From assembly GCF_947498635.1 (NCBI RefSeq), contig NZ_CANMKV010000014.1, forward strand, positions 40,647-104,646: a stretch of 64,000 bases of DNA. The letters run 5' to 3'. A program made the position numbers and the translations under genes. The DNA comes from an uncultured Microbulbifer sp. GTDB lineage: Bacteria; Pseudomonadota; Gammaproteobacteria; Pseudomonadales; Cellvibrionaceae. Below, one piece after another: positions 47,001 to 57,659 of the stretch (position 1 is its first letter; each line of letters starts with the position of its first letter). The notes under the pieces are model-generated. The model ran no database searches, had not been told where the DNA came from, and saw only the letters and a program-made list of their open reading frames with translations.

Positions 47001-48018
47001 GGAGGTCTGCGACAATATTATCGGCACTGATACTGCCTGATAGGGTGCTGCGGCGACCGTCCACCTGCAACCAGACACCATCAGTTCGCACCTGCCAAGG
47101 GAGCAGGTCGACCAGCAAACTGCCCGTCAATGTCAGCCTGTGCTGGGAAAAGGGAGTGGAGAGAGACTCGATATCAATCTGTACCTGCTGATCACGGCGG
47201 CGCAGAGAAATTTTACCCCGCGCATCGAGCGCCTGCCCCTCTGGTAAATGCAACAGACGACCAATAAAACCCTGGGCCTTTTCACTGGCCGAAAAATCTA
47301 AAAAAAACTGGCCGGGCTTTTGCTCGCGCCCCTCGGCAATAAATTGTAGATCGCCACCATTTAATTCACGGACCTCAAGCTGCAGCTGAGTGGGCTGCCC
47401 CTCCCATCGATACAGCGTACTGCCCAACACGGAGACTGCGGGAATATCAGTGACTTTACGACTGATCACTTGTAGCCGATCGAGTTGTAATGCTCCCAAG
47501 CGAAAGCTTGGTAGTAGGGTCTCCCAGCTGGTTGCTTCAGTGTTATCCGTCGGCTCCTCGTCCTGGGTTGTGTCAGTCTCCGCCGGAGTTAGAGAGTTCA
47601 GTAATTCTGTCAATACATCGAGATTGAATAAAAGATCTTCCGCAGCGATGCGTTCAATATTGATCGGGTTGCGGGAAAAGCTCTGTAACGTTAATTCCAG
47701 TTGGCTCGCTTCGGCCAGGGTGTTGCCCTGAAAGTCGACCCGAAGACGTTCGAAAAACCAGGCACCGAGTCGCTCGCTGCCTATACCCTCGGCCTCGATG
47801 GCAAGGCCGTCGATCGCCTGCTCCGCCGCGTAAAAAGCCGTGCGAGTTAGATTGACTCTGCCTTGCTCTGTGCCAAGAAAATAAACCAGCGAAAGTAGAA
47901 TTAACAGACATAAGCCACTGACCAGCGACCCCCCAGTTCTGAGGGGCCGCCACAACCCATGCAGAAAAGTCCTCAATGCACGAAGAAAACTCAGGGAAAA
48001 TGCACCCAACTTTGACAT
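44005..48018 (-). CDS. tamB: Translocation and assembly module subunit TamB (AsmA-like bridge protein)
   Basis: A 1337-residue inner-membrane-anchored protein. One transmembrane helix lies near residues 31-48 (SLVSGLCLLILLSLVYFLG), followed by more than a thousand residues of repetitive beta-taco segments with alternating polar and hydrophobic residues. The C-terminal DUF490/TamB domain shows LNSQLRGQVDIHGTAAKPEA, SGKLTIVRGSFDLLGKKFDL, DEILAQLLFGKSLSDISPLQ and the terminal ELQWKKDY. TamB spans the periplasm and is linked to outer-membrane protein insertion and phospholipid transport. It overlaps tamA by 1 bp, so translation is coupled. Confidence 0.95.
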   Translation of the reverse strand: MSKLGAFSLSFLRALRTFLHGLWRPLRTGGSLVSGLCLLILLSLVYFLGTEQGRVNLTRTAFYAAEQAIDGLAIEAEGIGSERLGAWFFERLRVDFQGNTLAEASQLELTLQSFSRNPINIERIAAEDLLFNLDVLTELLNSLTPAETDTTQDEEPTDNTEATSWETLLPSFRLGALQLDRLQVISRKVTDIPAVSVLGSTLYRWEGQPTQLQLEVRELNGGDLQFIAEGREQKPGQFFLDFSASEKAQGFIGRLLHLPEGQALDARGKISLRRRDQQVQIDIESLSTPFSQHRLTLTGSLLVDLLPWQVRTDGVWLQVDGRRSTLSGSISADNIVADLHLNRLPITLSRPWQNLLNSGWFSADVKVSGSLPLPNMSGQIKLNSRYREQPLDLAGRVITEQGIVRLESLEVAFAGAQIRTAGSIDTENKTLDMRAAVQELGVEEIRRLLLSLPQTEHITIPDDFSGTLHQLQVIAKGPWDNPDFEGDLSAVSAYRNLQNELTAKIDGNLQGLTITDFTLVGDKLNALGGGTVDIEAKTLNVQLQVDIRNLNPKEDLGFASAKGVTLGAQGQVGVEGPWSNPRLSTSLESDGLVHEYRYNLKGDASGNLEKLDLQGLRLELFANGTVNHFGTGQFRGPQSPVIIPSMEKGAVQPAQSESRLSSLAEEAQRLGRQGIALIEAHGVLEPKSDRLQVGVSARNLPLSLVGVLGLPLPNTLEGEVSLDGEINGALTSPEVRASVLAQGRYRHESWQLQGALDYADKSLVVEGLEFLWAGRNQLWVHGSLNEQRLDLQLQGRASLEDISRELPVTTPEQGDVILHASITGSPRQPQLEGELRLSGYAPRRERGRVQVQPLSVALEWHTEGDSLQATLVADHGARRAIDSNAKLLISPIFAQLFADNPAEPMSALPLQLTSSGTADLSVVAEFMDPRVHVMHGLLNFSADGTGTLGEPRLNGAIELSEASYEHRSSHTRIANIDFYASLTPGEWRIERGSAKVVDGGTINLGGAVFFPARAPAKMDLSLSLNRAHLLNTPGVRGAINGQATLIGTSESAEVVGRFTLRPLAVQIEQWIGSSVPEIQVTEVQVDGLQVERTPPLLSKVGLAVEIVLDQQSYVRGLGLNSQLRGQVDIHGTAAKPEASGKLTIVRGSFDLLGKKFDLQDGEIRFENNEVAVNVEGVYEYSEGEITAKISGNAADLDINFSSDPSASQDEILAQLLFGKSLSDISPLQAVRLVSVIRSLQTGRAALDPVAKTRELLRLDTLNIEHEESDEGDEYALSLGKYITNRIYVELQRSTDPLSPWQAEMQIEIRDNLNLEFKTADEGDSGSGSVELQWKKDY

Positions 48019-49820
48019 CAGAAAGCCTGTCCCAGGCTGATATAGACTTGATAGCGATCATCCACGCCGTCGCGGCGGTCCAGGGGAAAGGCCAAGTCAA
48101 AGCGGATGGGGGCGAAGGAGGTGTTATAACGCACCCCAAAACCCGCCCCCCAAAAGAGATTAGAAAAATTGGGGCGAGGGTTTTCGTAGGCGTTGCCCCC
48201 ATCGAGAAATAGAACCCCACCCCAAGTATCACTAAAGCGGAAGCGCCCTTCGATAGAGATCTCACTGATGCCTCGACCACCAATCGCGTCGGACAGGCTC
48301 TCCTGGCCATCCTCATCAATTTCCACGAGACGAGGCCCCAGTTCCTGATAACCGTAACCGCGCACAGAGCCACCGCCACCGGCATAGAAGCGCTCATCCG
48401 CGGGCAGCTTCAGATTGGGCGCACCCGTAATAGCTCCAGCTTTTAAACGCAGTGCCAGGGTGGGTTCATAGGGGGCGGATTCTGCGGTCTTGTAGGCTGT
48501 CATTTGCAGGATAGTTTTTACAAACGAAGTACTGTTATTCTTGAGATCCAGATAGGGTTTTACCTCCAGGGCTGTGGTGGCGCCTCGACGGGCATCCAGT
48601 GGCTTATCAGTTGTATTCAACTTAAAACCCAGGGGAAAGGCCAACAGGTGATAATTTTCATCAGGGTCTTCTCCCTCGACAACGGCCCCCTCCACCTTTT
48701 CATCGACGCGGCTGAACTTCAGCTCCGCTCCAGCGCTGATGGTGCGGCGCTTACTTAACTTGCGCGATACCAATCCTTTTAGGGTCAATGCTTTGGAGCG
48801 GTAGGAATCCACATCCTCCCCGGTCAGTCCAACGCTGCCGGTAAACCGCTGTTTATCACTGAGAAAACGCGGAATGCTCAACTTGCTTTCCAGAGTTTGC
48901 TTCACCGAGTTAGCCTTACTCGACACCTCCAGCTTTTCACCACGATGAAATATATTGCGATGCTCCCAGCTAGCGGAGACACCGGGGCCTTCATCGGAGG
49001 TATAACCCACCCCCAAGGTAACCGTGCGGTGGTTGCGCTCCTGCACGATAAAAGTGATATCGACGAGCCCTCCATAGGGCTCAGAAACCTGACTGACAAC
49101 ATTGGACACCAGATTGGTGCGTAATAAACTCAGCTGAGCCGCATCCAGCTTGCTACGACTGAAACAGTCCCCCGGATTGATATTTAGTTTATCCCGCAGA
49201 TAATCCTCTTCTACAGAGGTAGCCCCAAGAATCTGTACTTCACCCACCATCACTTCCGGGCTTGGTGCCACACGATATTCCAGCCGTGCGGAGGCCTCCT
49301 GATGAATCACCGTTGCCTGGTAGGTAACGTCCACATTGTATAAGCAGGCATTATTGTTGAGGTACTTGGTAATCGTTTGTACCCCTTCGAGCACCTCGTC
49401 GGCCCGCAGGGGATCACCAACCCCAATCGGCAGCCCCGGAAACCCTGCCCGCAGGTCCACGGGCATGTCAATATCCAAGCTTTTAATCAAATACTGGGGA
49501 CCAGGTATCACCTGATAAACTATTTCGCCACCCACAACAGACTCCCGTACGCTGGCATCGTAATAGCCATCCGAACGCAGTAGTTTCTCTAAATTGCCGC
49601 GCTCATAATTGGCGATATCACGGGGGGCCTCATAGCTCTGAAGCGCACTGCTGGTTTTGCGCAACTCCTCTAGCTCTTTACCTAATTTGTCCTGTAGTGC
49701 GGGGTCTCCCTGTACAGAAAGAGAAAAACCCGGAAGTTTGGAGAAAAAAGGGATGGCTACCGCCCGCTGCAGGGGCAGCAGTACAAAACCGACAAGCAGA
49801 AAGACAAAGAAAATTCGCAA
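48018..49820 (-). CDS. tamA: Translocation and assembly module subunit TamA (Omp85 family)
   Basis: A 600-residue outer-membrane Omp85 protein. The signal peptide ends near residue 22 (PLQRAVA-IPF). Three POTRA domains span about 30-275, with APSPEVMVGEVQILGATSVE in the last. The 16-strand barrel follows, with VTLGVGYTSDEGPGVSASWE, YAGGGGSVRGYGYQELGPRL (the conserved V/I-R-G-Y/F loop-6 motif VRGYGY) and the terminal RYQVYISLGQAF ending in phenylalanine, as the Bam signal requires. It works with TamB encoded next. Confidence 0.95.
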   Translation of the reverse strand: MRIFFVFLLVGFVLLPLQRAVAIPFFSKLPGFSLSVQGDPALQDKLGKELEELRKTSSALQSYEAPRDIANYERGNLEKLLRSDGYYDASVRESVVGGEIVYQVIPGPQYLIKSLDIDMPVDLRAGFPGLPIGVGDPLRADEVLEGVQTITKYLNNNACLYNVDVTYQATVIHQEASARLEYRVAPSPEVMVGEVQILGATSVEEDYLRDKLNINPGDCFSRSKLDAAQLSLLRTNLVSNVVSQVSEPYGGLVDITFIVQERNHRTVTLGVGYTSDEGPGVSASWEHRNIFHRGEKLEVSSKANSVKQTLESKLSIPRFLSDKQRFTGSVGLTGEDVDSYRSKALTLKGLVSRKLSKRRTISAGAELKFSRVDEKVEGAVVEGEDPDENYHLLAFPLGFKLNTTDKPLDARRGATTALEVKPYLDLKNNSTSFVKTILQMTAYKTAESAPYEPTLALRLKAGAITGAPNLKLPADERFYAGGGGSVRGYGYQELGPRLVEIDEDGQESLSDAIGGRGISEISIEGRFRFSDTWGGVLFLDGGNAYENPRPNFSNLFWGAGFGVRYNTSFAPIRFDLAFPLDRRDGVDDRYQVYISLGQAF

Positions 49821-49981
49821 AATATTATCCGTTGCCTACAGCGGTTACTCCACGTGCTACCGGGTGTGCATTCCCATCACATCTGATTTTGCCCCGGACA
49901 GATAGTATCCGGGCGGAGTTTGCCGGTATTAACAGGGCCTTAAGCCCACATTAATCACCGGCCTGGAGACGAGTAAAAGGT

Positions 49982-50377
49982 TTATGGCTGGGTACTGGTG
50001 CTCGTACTGGTCGTACTGGGGCTACCAAGTAGCGGATTGCAATCCTTAATAATCACCCGCCCCTTGAGGATATTTCCCTTCGAATACTCAGTGAAAATAC
50101 ATTGGTTGCTTCTAGGATCATAATTTTCGACCCATAGATTATCCTCTTTCCAAGTGGCCCCGATGTGCCGATAGCCATCGGGCACAGAAATACTCATCAC
50201 GCCACCGAAGCGCTTCACAAAGACCTGCTCGTAGTGAAAATAATACGCCAACCACCCGGCCGAAAAGAAAACTGCGGCCACAATGGCGCCTATTTTCAAG
50301 CTGCCCATGCGGCTGCCGACGAAAAGAGAGAGAATAACCAGGGCGATGATCGCCGCCCAGTAGAGATATGTAACCAT
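49982..50377 (-). CDS. Small membrane protein of unknown function
   Basis: A 131-residue protein with two hydrophobic helices at the N-terminus (YLYWAAIIALVILSLFVGS and IGAIVAAVFFSAGWLAYYF) and a soluble C-terminal half (VPDGYRHIGATWKEDNLWVE, then YDPRSNQCIFTEYSKGN). The last 20 residues are a Ser/Thr-rich tail. I do not recognise a family. It lies downstream of nothing obvious on its strand, being after the acetoacetyl-CoA synthetase gene is read the other way round: it is the next - strand gene, 109 bp below synthetase's stop at 50487, and 161 bp above tamA. A role in the envelope is only inferred from the helices. Confidence 0.65.
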   Translation of the reverse strand: MVTYLYWAAIIALVILSLFVGSRMGSLKIGAIVAAVFFSAGWLAYYFHYEQVFVKRFGGVMSISVPDGYRHIGATWKEDNLWVENYDPRSNQCIFTEYSKGNILKGRVIIKDCNPLLGSPSTTSTSTSTQP

Positions 50378-50486
50378 GCCTGTTCTTCTGCCGTAAATTT
50401 ATTGGTATTACTAATGGGCAAGGGTAGCGCAGAACCGACGCAAACAAAATGGCGCCCGCCTACATCCCCTTACCCTCCTAGAAGCC

Positions 50487-52466
<1,980 letters not shown>

Positions 52467-52643
52467 CTCAGCAGACCTTTTAGATGCTTTATTCTCGGAG
52501 GTTGTTTGACTTTCGCGAGGCGAAAGCGGCAATCATGCCTTGCCGGGCGACTTTAAACTATTTTAATCTTTAGAGGTTTCATTAAATAAAGTTTAACTTT
52601 CCCTGAAGACAAACGGGGACCCGCTGATGTGTCAGGAGCCCCT

Positions 52644-53531
52644 TTGAGCGCCACTATAAAACAGCTTCGCGCCTTCGTTGCCGTTGCCCGCAACCGCAGT
52701 CTGGCACAGGCCAGCGCCCAACTGCACACCTCCCAGCCCGCGCTATCGGTAGCTATCCGCAACCTAGAAGAAACCACCGGTGGGCCGCTGTTCAGTCGCG
52801 ATGGCCGCCAACTGATATTGACTCCCGAAGGGAGGGATTTCCTGGTCCGCGCCGAACAACTATTACACAGCTGGGATCAGTCTCTGGACGCAATCCAGCA
52901 GCGCTTTCGCCTCGAGCGGGGGCAACTGCTACTGGCCGTTATTCCGGCCTTTACCTCGAATCGCCTGCCCGATCTATTGGCACACTTCCACCGGGAGAAC
53001 CCCAAAATCAACATTGTGCTGGAAGATATTGTGATGGAAGGCGTTGTACGTTCAGTACAGGAGGGCCGTGCAGAGCTTGGCATCAGCTTTCGTCCGGAAG
53101 ACCTCGGTGGGCTGGCATTCATTCCCCTAGAGCGGGACCGCTTTATTGCCGTCATTCCTCCAGAGCACCCCCTGTCCGGCAAAAGCGCCCTGCACTGGCG
53201 GGATCTGGCTGCATATCCATTTATTTCGATGAACCGGGGGTCGGCCGTACGCCGCTGGACCGAGCAGGCCTTTGCGCAGAGCGGCAAGGTGGCCCGCTAT
53301 TTGTGCGAAGCTAATCAGCTCAGCACGATTGGGCGGTTGATTCGCGCCAGAATGGGAGTCAGTGCGGTTCCCAGCCTGTGCGAAACTCAGATGCAAGAGT
53401 ACGGTTTGCACTGCCTGCCTCTTTCGGCTCCCGTCGTTTATCAGGAAGTCGGCATACTACTGAAGAGCCGCGGGACCCTTTCGGCTGCAGCCAGTGCCTT
53501 CCTGCAGACCATCGATCGCAACACTGAGTAG
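52644..53531 (+). CDS. LysR-family transcriptional regulator
   Basis: A 295-residue LysR protein. The N-terminal winged helix is SATIKQLRAFVAVARNRSLA followed by QASAQLHTSQPALSVAIRNL, and the C-terminal inducer domain runs from about residue 90 (LLLAVIPAFTSNRLPDLLAH). The TTG at 52644 has GGAG nine bases before it; an in-frame GTG at 52629 is an alternative. LysR genes commonly control the divergent neighbour, here the acetoacetyl-CoA synthetase gene, across a 177-bp gap, so regulation of acetoacetate use is a reasonable inference. The effector is unknown. Confidence 0.9.
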   Translation: MSATIKQLRAFVAVARNRSLAQASAQLHTSQPALSVAIRNLEETTGGPLFSRDGRQLILTPEGRDFLVRAEQLLHSWDQSLDAIQQRFRLERGQLLLAVIPAFTSNRLPDLLAHFHRENPKINIVLEDIVMEGVVRSVQEGRAELGISFRPEDLGGLAFIPLERDRFIAVIPPEHPLSGKSALHWRDLAAYPFISMNRGSAVRRWTEQAFAQSGKVARYLCEANQLSTIGRLIRARMGVSAVPSLCETQMQEYGLHCLPLSAPVVYQEVGILLKSRGTLSAAASAFLQTIDRNTE

Positions 53532-53542
53532 CTGCCAGATTC

Positions 53543-53573
53543 ATTCAGCGCGGGCAAACAGCCCGTGCTGAAT
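53543..53573. terminator. Convergent terminator between the LysR gene and dps
   Basis: A 13-bp stem with one G-U pair (ATTCAGCGCGGGC / GCCCGTGCTGAAT) and a 5-base loop sits between convergent genes. T-runs are short, but strength and location support termination. Confidence 0.75.
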
Positions 53574-53591
53574 AACCCTCCTAAAACAACC

Positions 53592-54065
53592 TTAATTACC
53601 GCTGGTAGCGCGCAGCATCCAGGCAGTTTTTTCATGCACCTGCATGCGATCAGATACCAGTGCAAGGGTGGACTCATCTTCCCCACTCTGGGCAGACTTC
53701 AAAACTTCTCGGCAGGTCTTGATTACCTGTTCATGCCCCTTGGTCAATATTTTAACCATATCTTCCGCCGCAGGAATTTCCACGACTTCTTCAACTGAGC
53801 TCAGTTGCGCAAATGCTTGGTAGGTGCCGGGAGCGGCAACACCCAGGGTTCTGATACGTTCAGCGATTTCATCAACCGCCTCGGCCAGCTCCGTATACTG
53901 TTCCTCGAACATCAGATGTAATTCACGAAACAGCGGGCCTGTGACATTCCAGTGAAAATTGTGCGTTTGCAAGTAGAGGGTATAGCTATCTGCCAACAAG
54001 TGCTTAAGACCGCCAGCAATTTTTTCCCGGTCACTTTCACTAATACCAATGTCAATTTTCTTCAT
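53592..54065 (-). CDS. Dps-family mini-ferritin
   Basis: A 157-residue four-helix protein of the Dps family. The ferroxidase signature is clear: [20 protein letters not shown] then [20 protein letters not shown], giving the histidine, aspartate and glutamate ligands shared between subunits. ATG 54065 is preceded by GAGGGG and matches family starts ([20 protein letters not shown]); an upstream in-frame start at 54119 would add an unlike 18 residues. Dodecameric Dps stores iron and consumes peroxide, with or without DNA binding; the short N-terminus has only two lysines, so DNA binding is uncertain. The upstream 187 bp are AT-rich. Confidence 0.92.
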   Translation of the reverse strand: MKKIDIGISESDREKIAGGLKHLLADSYTLYLQTHNFHWNVTGPLFRELHLMFEEQYTELAEAVDEIAERIRTLGVAAPGTYQAFAQLSSVEEVVEIPAAEDMVKILTKGHEQVIKTCREVLKSAQSGEDESTLALVSDRMQVHEKTAWMLRATSGN

Positions 54066-54306
54066 AACAACACGCCCCTCGTGTATAAGAGTTGGGTTTT
54101 TGTAAAAAAGGCTGTGCATTGAAAAATTTACAAATATTGAGTCACAAGAAAACTAAGACACAAAATTCAACATCAACAAATACACAGCTTTCGATTACAC
54201 ACTAACAATATAAGAAAGATGTGTCACGCCCCACCACACAATTCAGAATCATTTCGCAAAAAAACCACAAAAAAACAATTAGTTCACCAACCCATTTAAA
54301 AAAAAA

Positions 54307-55083
54307 TTATTTATTGCAGGACTCTGTTAATTCTGACTGAGAACAAACTGGACAAATTTCTGATTTATTTAATTTCAAGGCGCTCATTGACAGAGACTCA
54401 CCCTCGATTACATATAATTGATTGAGACTGGATACGGGCAATCCGAGTAAAATTTTCATCGCTTCTAATGCCTGAGCACTGCCAACAATACCCAAGGCCG
54501 GCCCAATCACCCCCACTGTTGAGCAGTTTTGAATATCTTCCTGCTCACGGGGCGGGAACAAGCAAGCATAGCAGGGACTTTTCCCCTGAGAAAAATCAAA
54601 GCTGATCAACTGTCCGGAAAAACCCTGTACCGAAGCCATCACCACCGGCCGTTCGAGCTCACAACAAATTCGGTTGATCTGGTGACGTATGGCTAAGTTA
54701 TCCGTGCAATCGAGCACCAGATCAACCTGCCCAACATGTTGTCTAAGCCAAGCCTCATCCGCCATTTGGAAATGAGCGTGAATACGTACGTTTGGGTTTG
54801 CGGCGGTTAATTGCTGCGCAGCCACCTGTGACTTGGATTTGCCCTGATGATTGGTTTTATACAGCACTTGGCGCTGTAAGTTAGAGAGATCGATTTGATC
54901 ACCATCCACCAGATGTAACTCACCAATACCGGCAGCCGCCAAATAAAGTGCCGCAGGACTGCCAAGGCCACCAAGACCAACTATCATAATCCGCGCAGAC
55001 GCCAACTTTTCCTGCCCCTCCTCTCCCACCTGGGGCAACATTACCTGGCGACTATAGCGCTGTAATTCCTTACGACTTAACAT
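54307..55083 (-). CDS. thiF: HesA/MoeB/ThiF-family adenylyltransferase, thiamine operon
   Basis: A 258-residue E1-like enzyme that should adenylate the C-terminal Gly-Gly of ThiS before sulfur transfer. The nucleotide loop is IMIVGLGGLGSPAALYLAAA, followed by VDGDQIDLSNLQRQVLY, the DCTDNLAIRHQINRICCELE segment and two zinc-binding cysteine pairs (CYACLFPP and CPVCSQ). It ends the thiamine operon and overlaps the ThiD/ThiE gene by 7 bp. It is close enough to MoeB that it may also serve MoaD; the genetic context favours ThiS. Symbol is assigned from context. Confidence 0.88.
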   Translation of the reverse strand: MLSRKELQRYSRQVMLPQVGEEGQEKLASARIMIVGLGGLGSPAALYLAAAGIGELHLVDGDQIDLSNLQRQVLYKTNHQGKSKSQVAAQQLTAANPNVRIHAHFQMADEAWLRQHVGQVDLVLDCTDNLAIRHQINRICCELERPVVMASVQGFSGQLISFDFSQGKSPCYACLFPPREQEDIQNCSTVGVIGPALGIVGSAQALEAMKILLGLPVSSLNQLYVIEGESLSMSALKLNKSEICPVCSQSELTESCNK

Positions 55084-56645
55084 GATTCAGCTTCCGCACA
55101 CTTATCTCCCAGCAGAGCATTAAACTCGACAATCGCTCGCTTATAATCCTTCGCTCTAGTAATCGCACTGACCACAGCAATGCTACCTACATTAGCAGCA
55201 ATAACTTCTGGAGCACGCTGCAAATTGATACCACCAATGGCCACCAGCGGGTATTGAGGTAAGAGTGCAGCCATCCGCGCGAGCTTCTCTGCTCCCTGCA
55301 GCTGCTCCGACATATCCTTGGTATCGGTTGCGTAAATAGCGCCGATTGCCAGATAACTGGGGCGGTAACGGTAGGCCAGCAATAACTCGTAGAAGCCGTG
55401 GGTACTAATGCCCAGCTTCAAGCCGGCCGATCGGATGGCCGATAGATCAGCAACCTGTAGATCCTCCTGCCCCAAGTGAACACCATAGGCACCACACTCG
55501 ATAGCCAGCTGCCAATAATCATTGATAAACAAACGCAGCTTATAAGATCGACCAATAGCAACAGCCTGCTGAACCTGCTCGCGTAAGTCCTCGCCCGGAT
55601 TTTTAATGCGCAACTGCAGGGTACGCACGCCCTGCTCGGCAAGTCGTTGCAACCACCCCACAGTATCCACTACCGGATACAATCCCAATGCCAGGGAGTC
55701 CATTGCGGCAAACCCACTAACCAGTGGCTGTTCAGAACTTTGTGCGCCCAGGCCATAATGCTGCGCTCGCGCGTCTCCCGGGATCAATACCTCGGGAAAA
55801 TCAATTAATTCCAGAGGCCAACCGCAGTGCCCCACCGGGCCATTGCCGGTGCCTATATGCTGATTAGTCCCAAGACGCAAGCCTCGCTGCACATATGCCT
55901 TGCCCACTACACAGGCATCCCGCACGGGGTAGCCCAAAGCACGACTGGCCGCAATAGCAGATGACAAGGAGCAGCCTGTGCCATGGCTATTATTGCCGGG
56001 CACTTGCCGGCCGATAAACCAGTCAACCTTTTCACCATCCCAAAACAGGTCGGAAACCTCATTCGGGCCCAGCTGAGAGTGACCGCCAGTAACCAGTACC
56101 GCAGCCCCGCCCATGGAGTGCAGTTGTCGTGCAGCACTTATTATGGATGCTGCATCCTTAGCCCTTATTTTTGTAAGCCATATCAACTCATGCAAATTCG
56201 GAGTTACCAGATCACACTGCGGCAACAATTGTGTCAGCACTTCAGTGGTAATATCCCCTTCGGTCAGATTCGCACCATTGGTGGCAATAGCTACTGGGTC
56301 ATAAATAATGGGGACCGACTGGAGCGCTTTCAGCCTGCGTAAGAAATCCGCCACAAGCAAAACCTGTTCGGAATTGGCTAACATTCCAATTTTAATCGCA
56401 GCGGGAAACAGGTCTCGCTGCAAAGCCTGTAGCTGAGAATTCAATACTGCTAAAGGAACCGCATTAAGCGCAGTTACTTCCAGCGTATTTTGTGCAGTAT
56501 TGGCTGTAATTGCACTGCAACCGTGACAGCCGAAATCGGCGAAAGTCAGCAGGTCCGCCTGGATACCAGCACCTCCCCCTGAGTCACTGCCAGCAATCGT
56601 CCAGACAGTGGATTTATCCGTTAAAAATTGATCTCGCATAAACAT
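55077..56645 (-). CDS. thiD/thiE: Bifunctional hydroxymethylpyrimidine (phosphate) kinase / thiamine-phosphate synthase (ThiD-ThiE fusion)
   Basis: A 522-residue fusion. Residues about 15-270 are the ThiD kinase that phosphorylates hydroxymethylpyrimidine to HMP-PP (WTIAGSDSGGGAGIQADLLT; GTGCSLSSAIAASRALGY). Residues about 310-515 are ThiE, which joins HMP-PP with the thiazole phosphate to give thiamine phosphate (TLQLRIKNPGEDLREQV; LFINDYWQLAIECGAYGVHL; GISTHGFYELLLAYR; YLAIGAIYATDTKDMSEQL; LVAIGGIN). The diphosphate-binding and magnesium residues are present. Thus both halves of the pathway meet in one polypeptide. It starts 1 bp after thiG. The ThiD-ThiE order of domains occurs in several gammaproteobacteria. 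Confidence 0.95.
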   Translation of the reverse strand: MFMRDQFLTDKSTVWTIAGSDSGGGAGIQADLLTFADFGCHGCSAITANTAQNTLEVTALNAVPLAVLNSQLQALQRDLFPAAIKIGMLANSEQVLLVADFLRRLKALQSVPIIYDPVAIATNGANLTEGDITTEVLTQLLPQCDLVTPNLHELIWLTKIRAKDAASIISAARQLHSMGGAAVLVTGGHSQLGPNEVSDLFWDGEKVDWFIGRQVPGNNSHGTGCSLSSAIAASRALGYPVRDACVVGKAYVQRGLRLGTNQHIGTGNGPVGHCGWPLELIDFPEVLIPGDARAQHYGLGAQSSEQPLVSGFAAMDSLALGLYPVVDTVGWLQRLAEQGVRTLQLRIKNPGEDLREQVQQAVAIGRSYKLRLFINDYWQLAIECGAYGVHLGQEDLQVADLSAIRSAGLKLGISTHGFYELLLAYRYRPSYLAIGAIYATDTKDMSEQLQGAEKLARMAALLPQYPLVAIGGINLQRAPEVIAANVGSIAVVSAITRAKDYKRAIVEFNALLGDKCAEAESC

Positions 56646-56646
56646 C

Positions 56647-57453
56647 TTATTCCCGCAGCATACTTTCGGCCTGCTGCCAGAAAGGCATATCCAGGGTGGG
56701 GGTACTTGGGCTGGCGGTTTGACGCCTGAGCATTAAACCGGCATTAAAGGCAGCGCGCCCGGATTCTACGGCGAGTTTAAAAGCCTGTGCCATAAGCACA
56801 GGCTCCTGGGCTTTAGCGATCGCGGTATTCAATAAAACTGCATCAAATCCCATCTCCAGCGCTTCCGCAGCCTGTGATGGTGCCCCAATTCCAGCATCAA
56901 TTATCAGCGGCACATCACTAAGGCGCTCGCGCAGTGTTTGCAGACTGTATTTATTGAGCAACCCTTGCCCAGTGCCAATTGGTGCCCCCCAGGGCATCAA
57001 TACCTCACAACCCACATCCAGAAGCTTGCGACACAAGACCAAATCATCGGTGCAATAAGGCAGGACTTTAAAACCAAGCTGGACTAACTCCCGCGCCGCA
57101 TCCACCAAACCAAAAGGATCCGGCTGTAAATTATAATCATCACCTATAACTTCCAGCTTGAGCCAATCGGTTTGGAAAATTTCCTGCGACATTTTCGCCA
57201 ACTCCACCGCTTCGCGCGAGGATCTACAACCGGCGGTGTTGGGCAATAATTGGCAGCCGGATTCTCTAACATAATCCCAAAATACATTATCTTGTTGCTG
57301 CGCGGGGTTCTGCCTGCGTAGCGACAAGGTAATAATTTCTGAGCAAGAGGCCTTCACCGATTCACGCATAATGGCGGGAGATGGATACAACGCAGTACCC
57401 ACTAGTAACCGACTGTTAAATGTTTTCCCATAGAAGTTTAATAAATCACTCAC
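56647..57453 (-). CDS. thiG: Thiazole synthase ThiG
   Basis: A 268-residue TIM-barrel enzyme that forms the thiazole phosphate from DXP, dehydroglycine and the sulfur on ThiS thiocarboxylate. Marks are [32 protein letters not shown], the Schiff-base lysine in [39 protein letters not shown] and [20 protein letters not shown] with the phosphate-binding glycines. It starts 2 bp after thiS and ends 1 bp before the ThiD-ThiE gene. The glycine imine is supplied by ThiO encoded in the same operon. Confidence 0.96.
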   Translation of the reverse strand: MSDLLNFYGKTFNSRLLVGTALYPSPAIMRESVKASCSEIITLSLRRQNPAQQQDNVFWDYVRESGCQLLPNTAGCRSSREAVELAKMSQEIFQTDWLKLEVIGDDYNLQPDPFGLVDAARELVQLGFKVLPYCTDDLVLCRKLLDVGCEVLMPWGAPIGTGQGLLNKYSLQTLRERLSDVPLIIDAGIGAPSQAAEALEMGFDAVLLNTAIAKAQEPVLMAQAFKLAVESGRAAFNAGLMLRRQTASPSTPTLDMPFWQQAESMLRE

Positions 57454-57455
57454 TT

Positions 57456-57659
57456 TTAACCTCCCACTACCGGTGCAACAATATCAAGGCTATCGCCATT
57501 ATTAATTTGGGTACTACTGTATTCCGAGCGAGCGACAAAATCGCCATTAACCGCCACGGCAAAGGCTTCCCCACAATATCCCAACTGTTGTAAAAGCACG
57601 GTGAGCTCTGTAGGAAATTCAAGACGGTGAAGCTCCCCATTAATGAATATCTGCATCAA
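57456..57659 (-). CDS. thiS: Sulfur carrier protein ThiS
   Basis: A 67-residue ubiquitin-like sulfur carrier ([20 protein letters not shown]) with the required C-terminal Gly-Gly in DIVAPVVGG, which is adenylated and thiocarboxylated. It overlaps thiO by 4 bp and thiG follows 2 bp later. Confidence 0.95.
   Translation of the reverse strand: MMQIFINGELHRLEFPTELTVLLQQLGYCGEAFAVAVNGDFVARSEYSSTQINNGDSLDIVAPVVGG

Noticed and set aside
44005..48018. TamB as a large adhesin
   Set aside because: The N-terminal anchor, the DUF490 end and the overlap with tamA identify it as TamB.
54120..54306. AT-rich 187-bp stretch as a small RNA gene
   Set aside because: No stem with T-run, no promoter with a clear start; probably just the dps upstream region.
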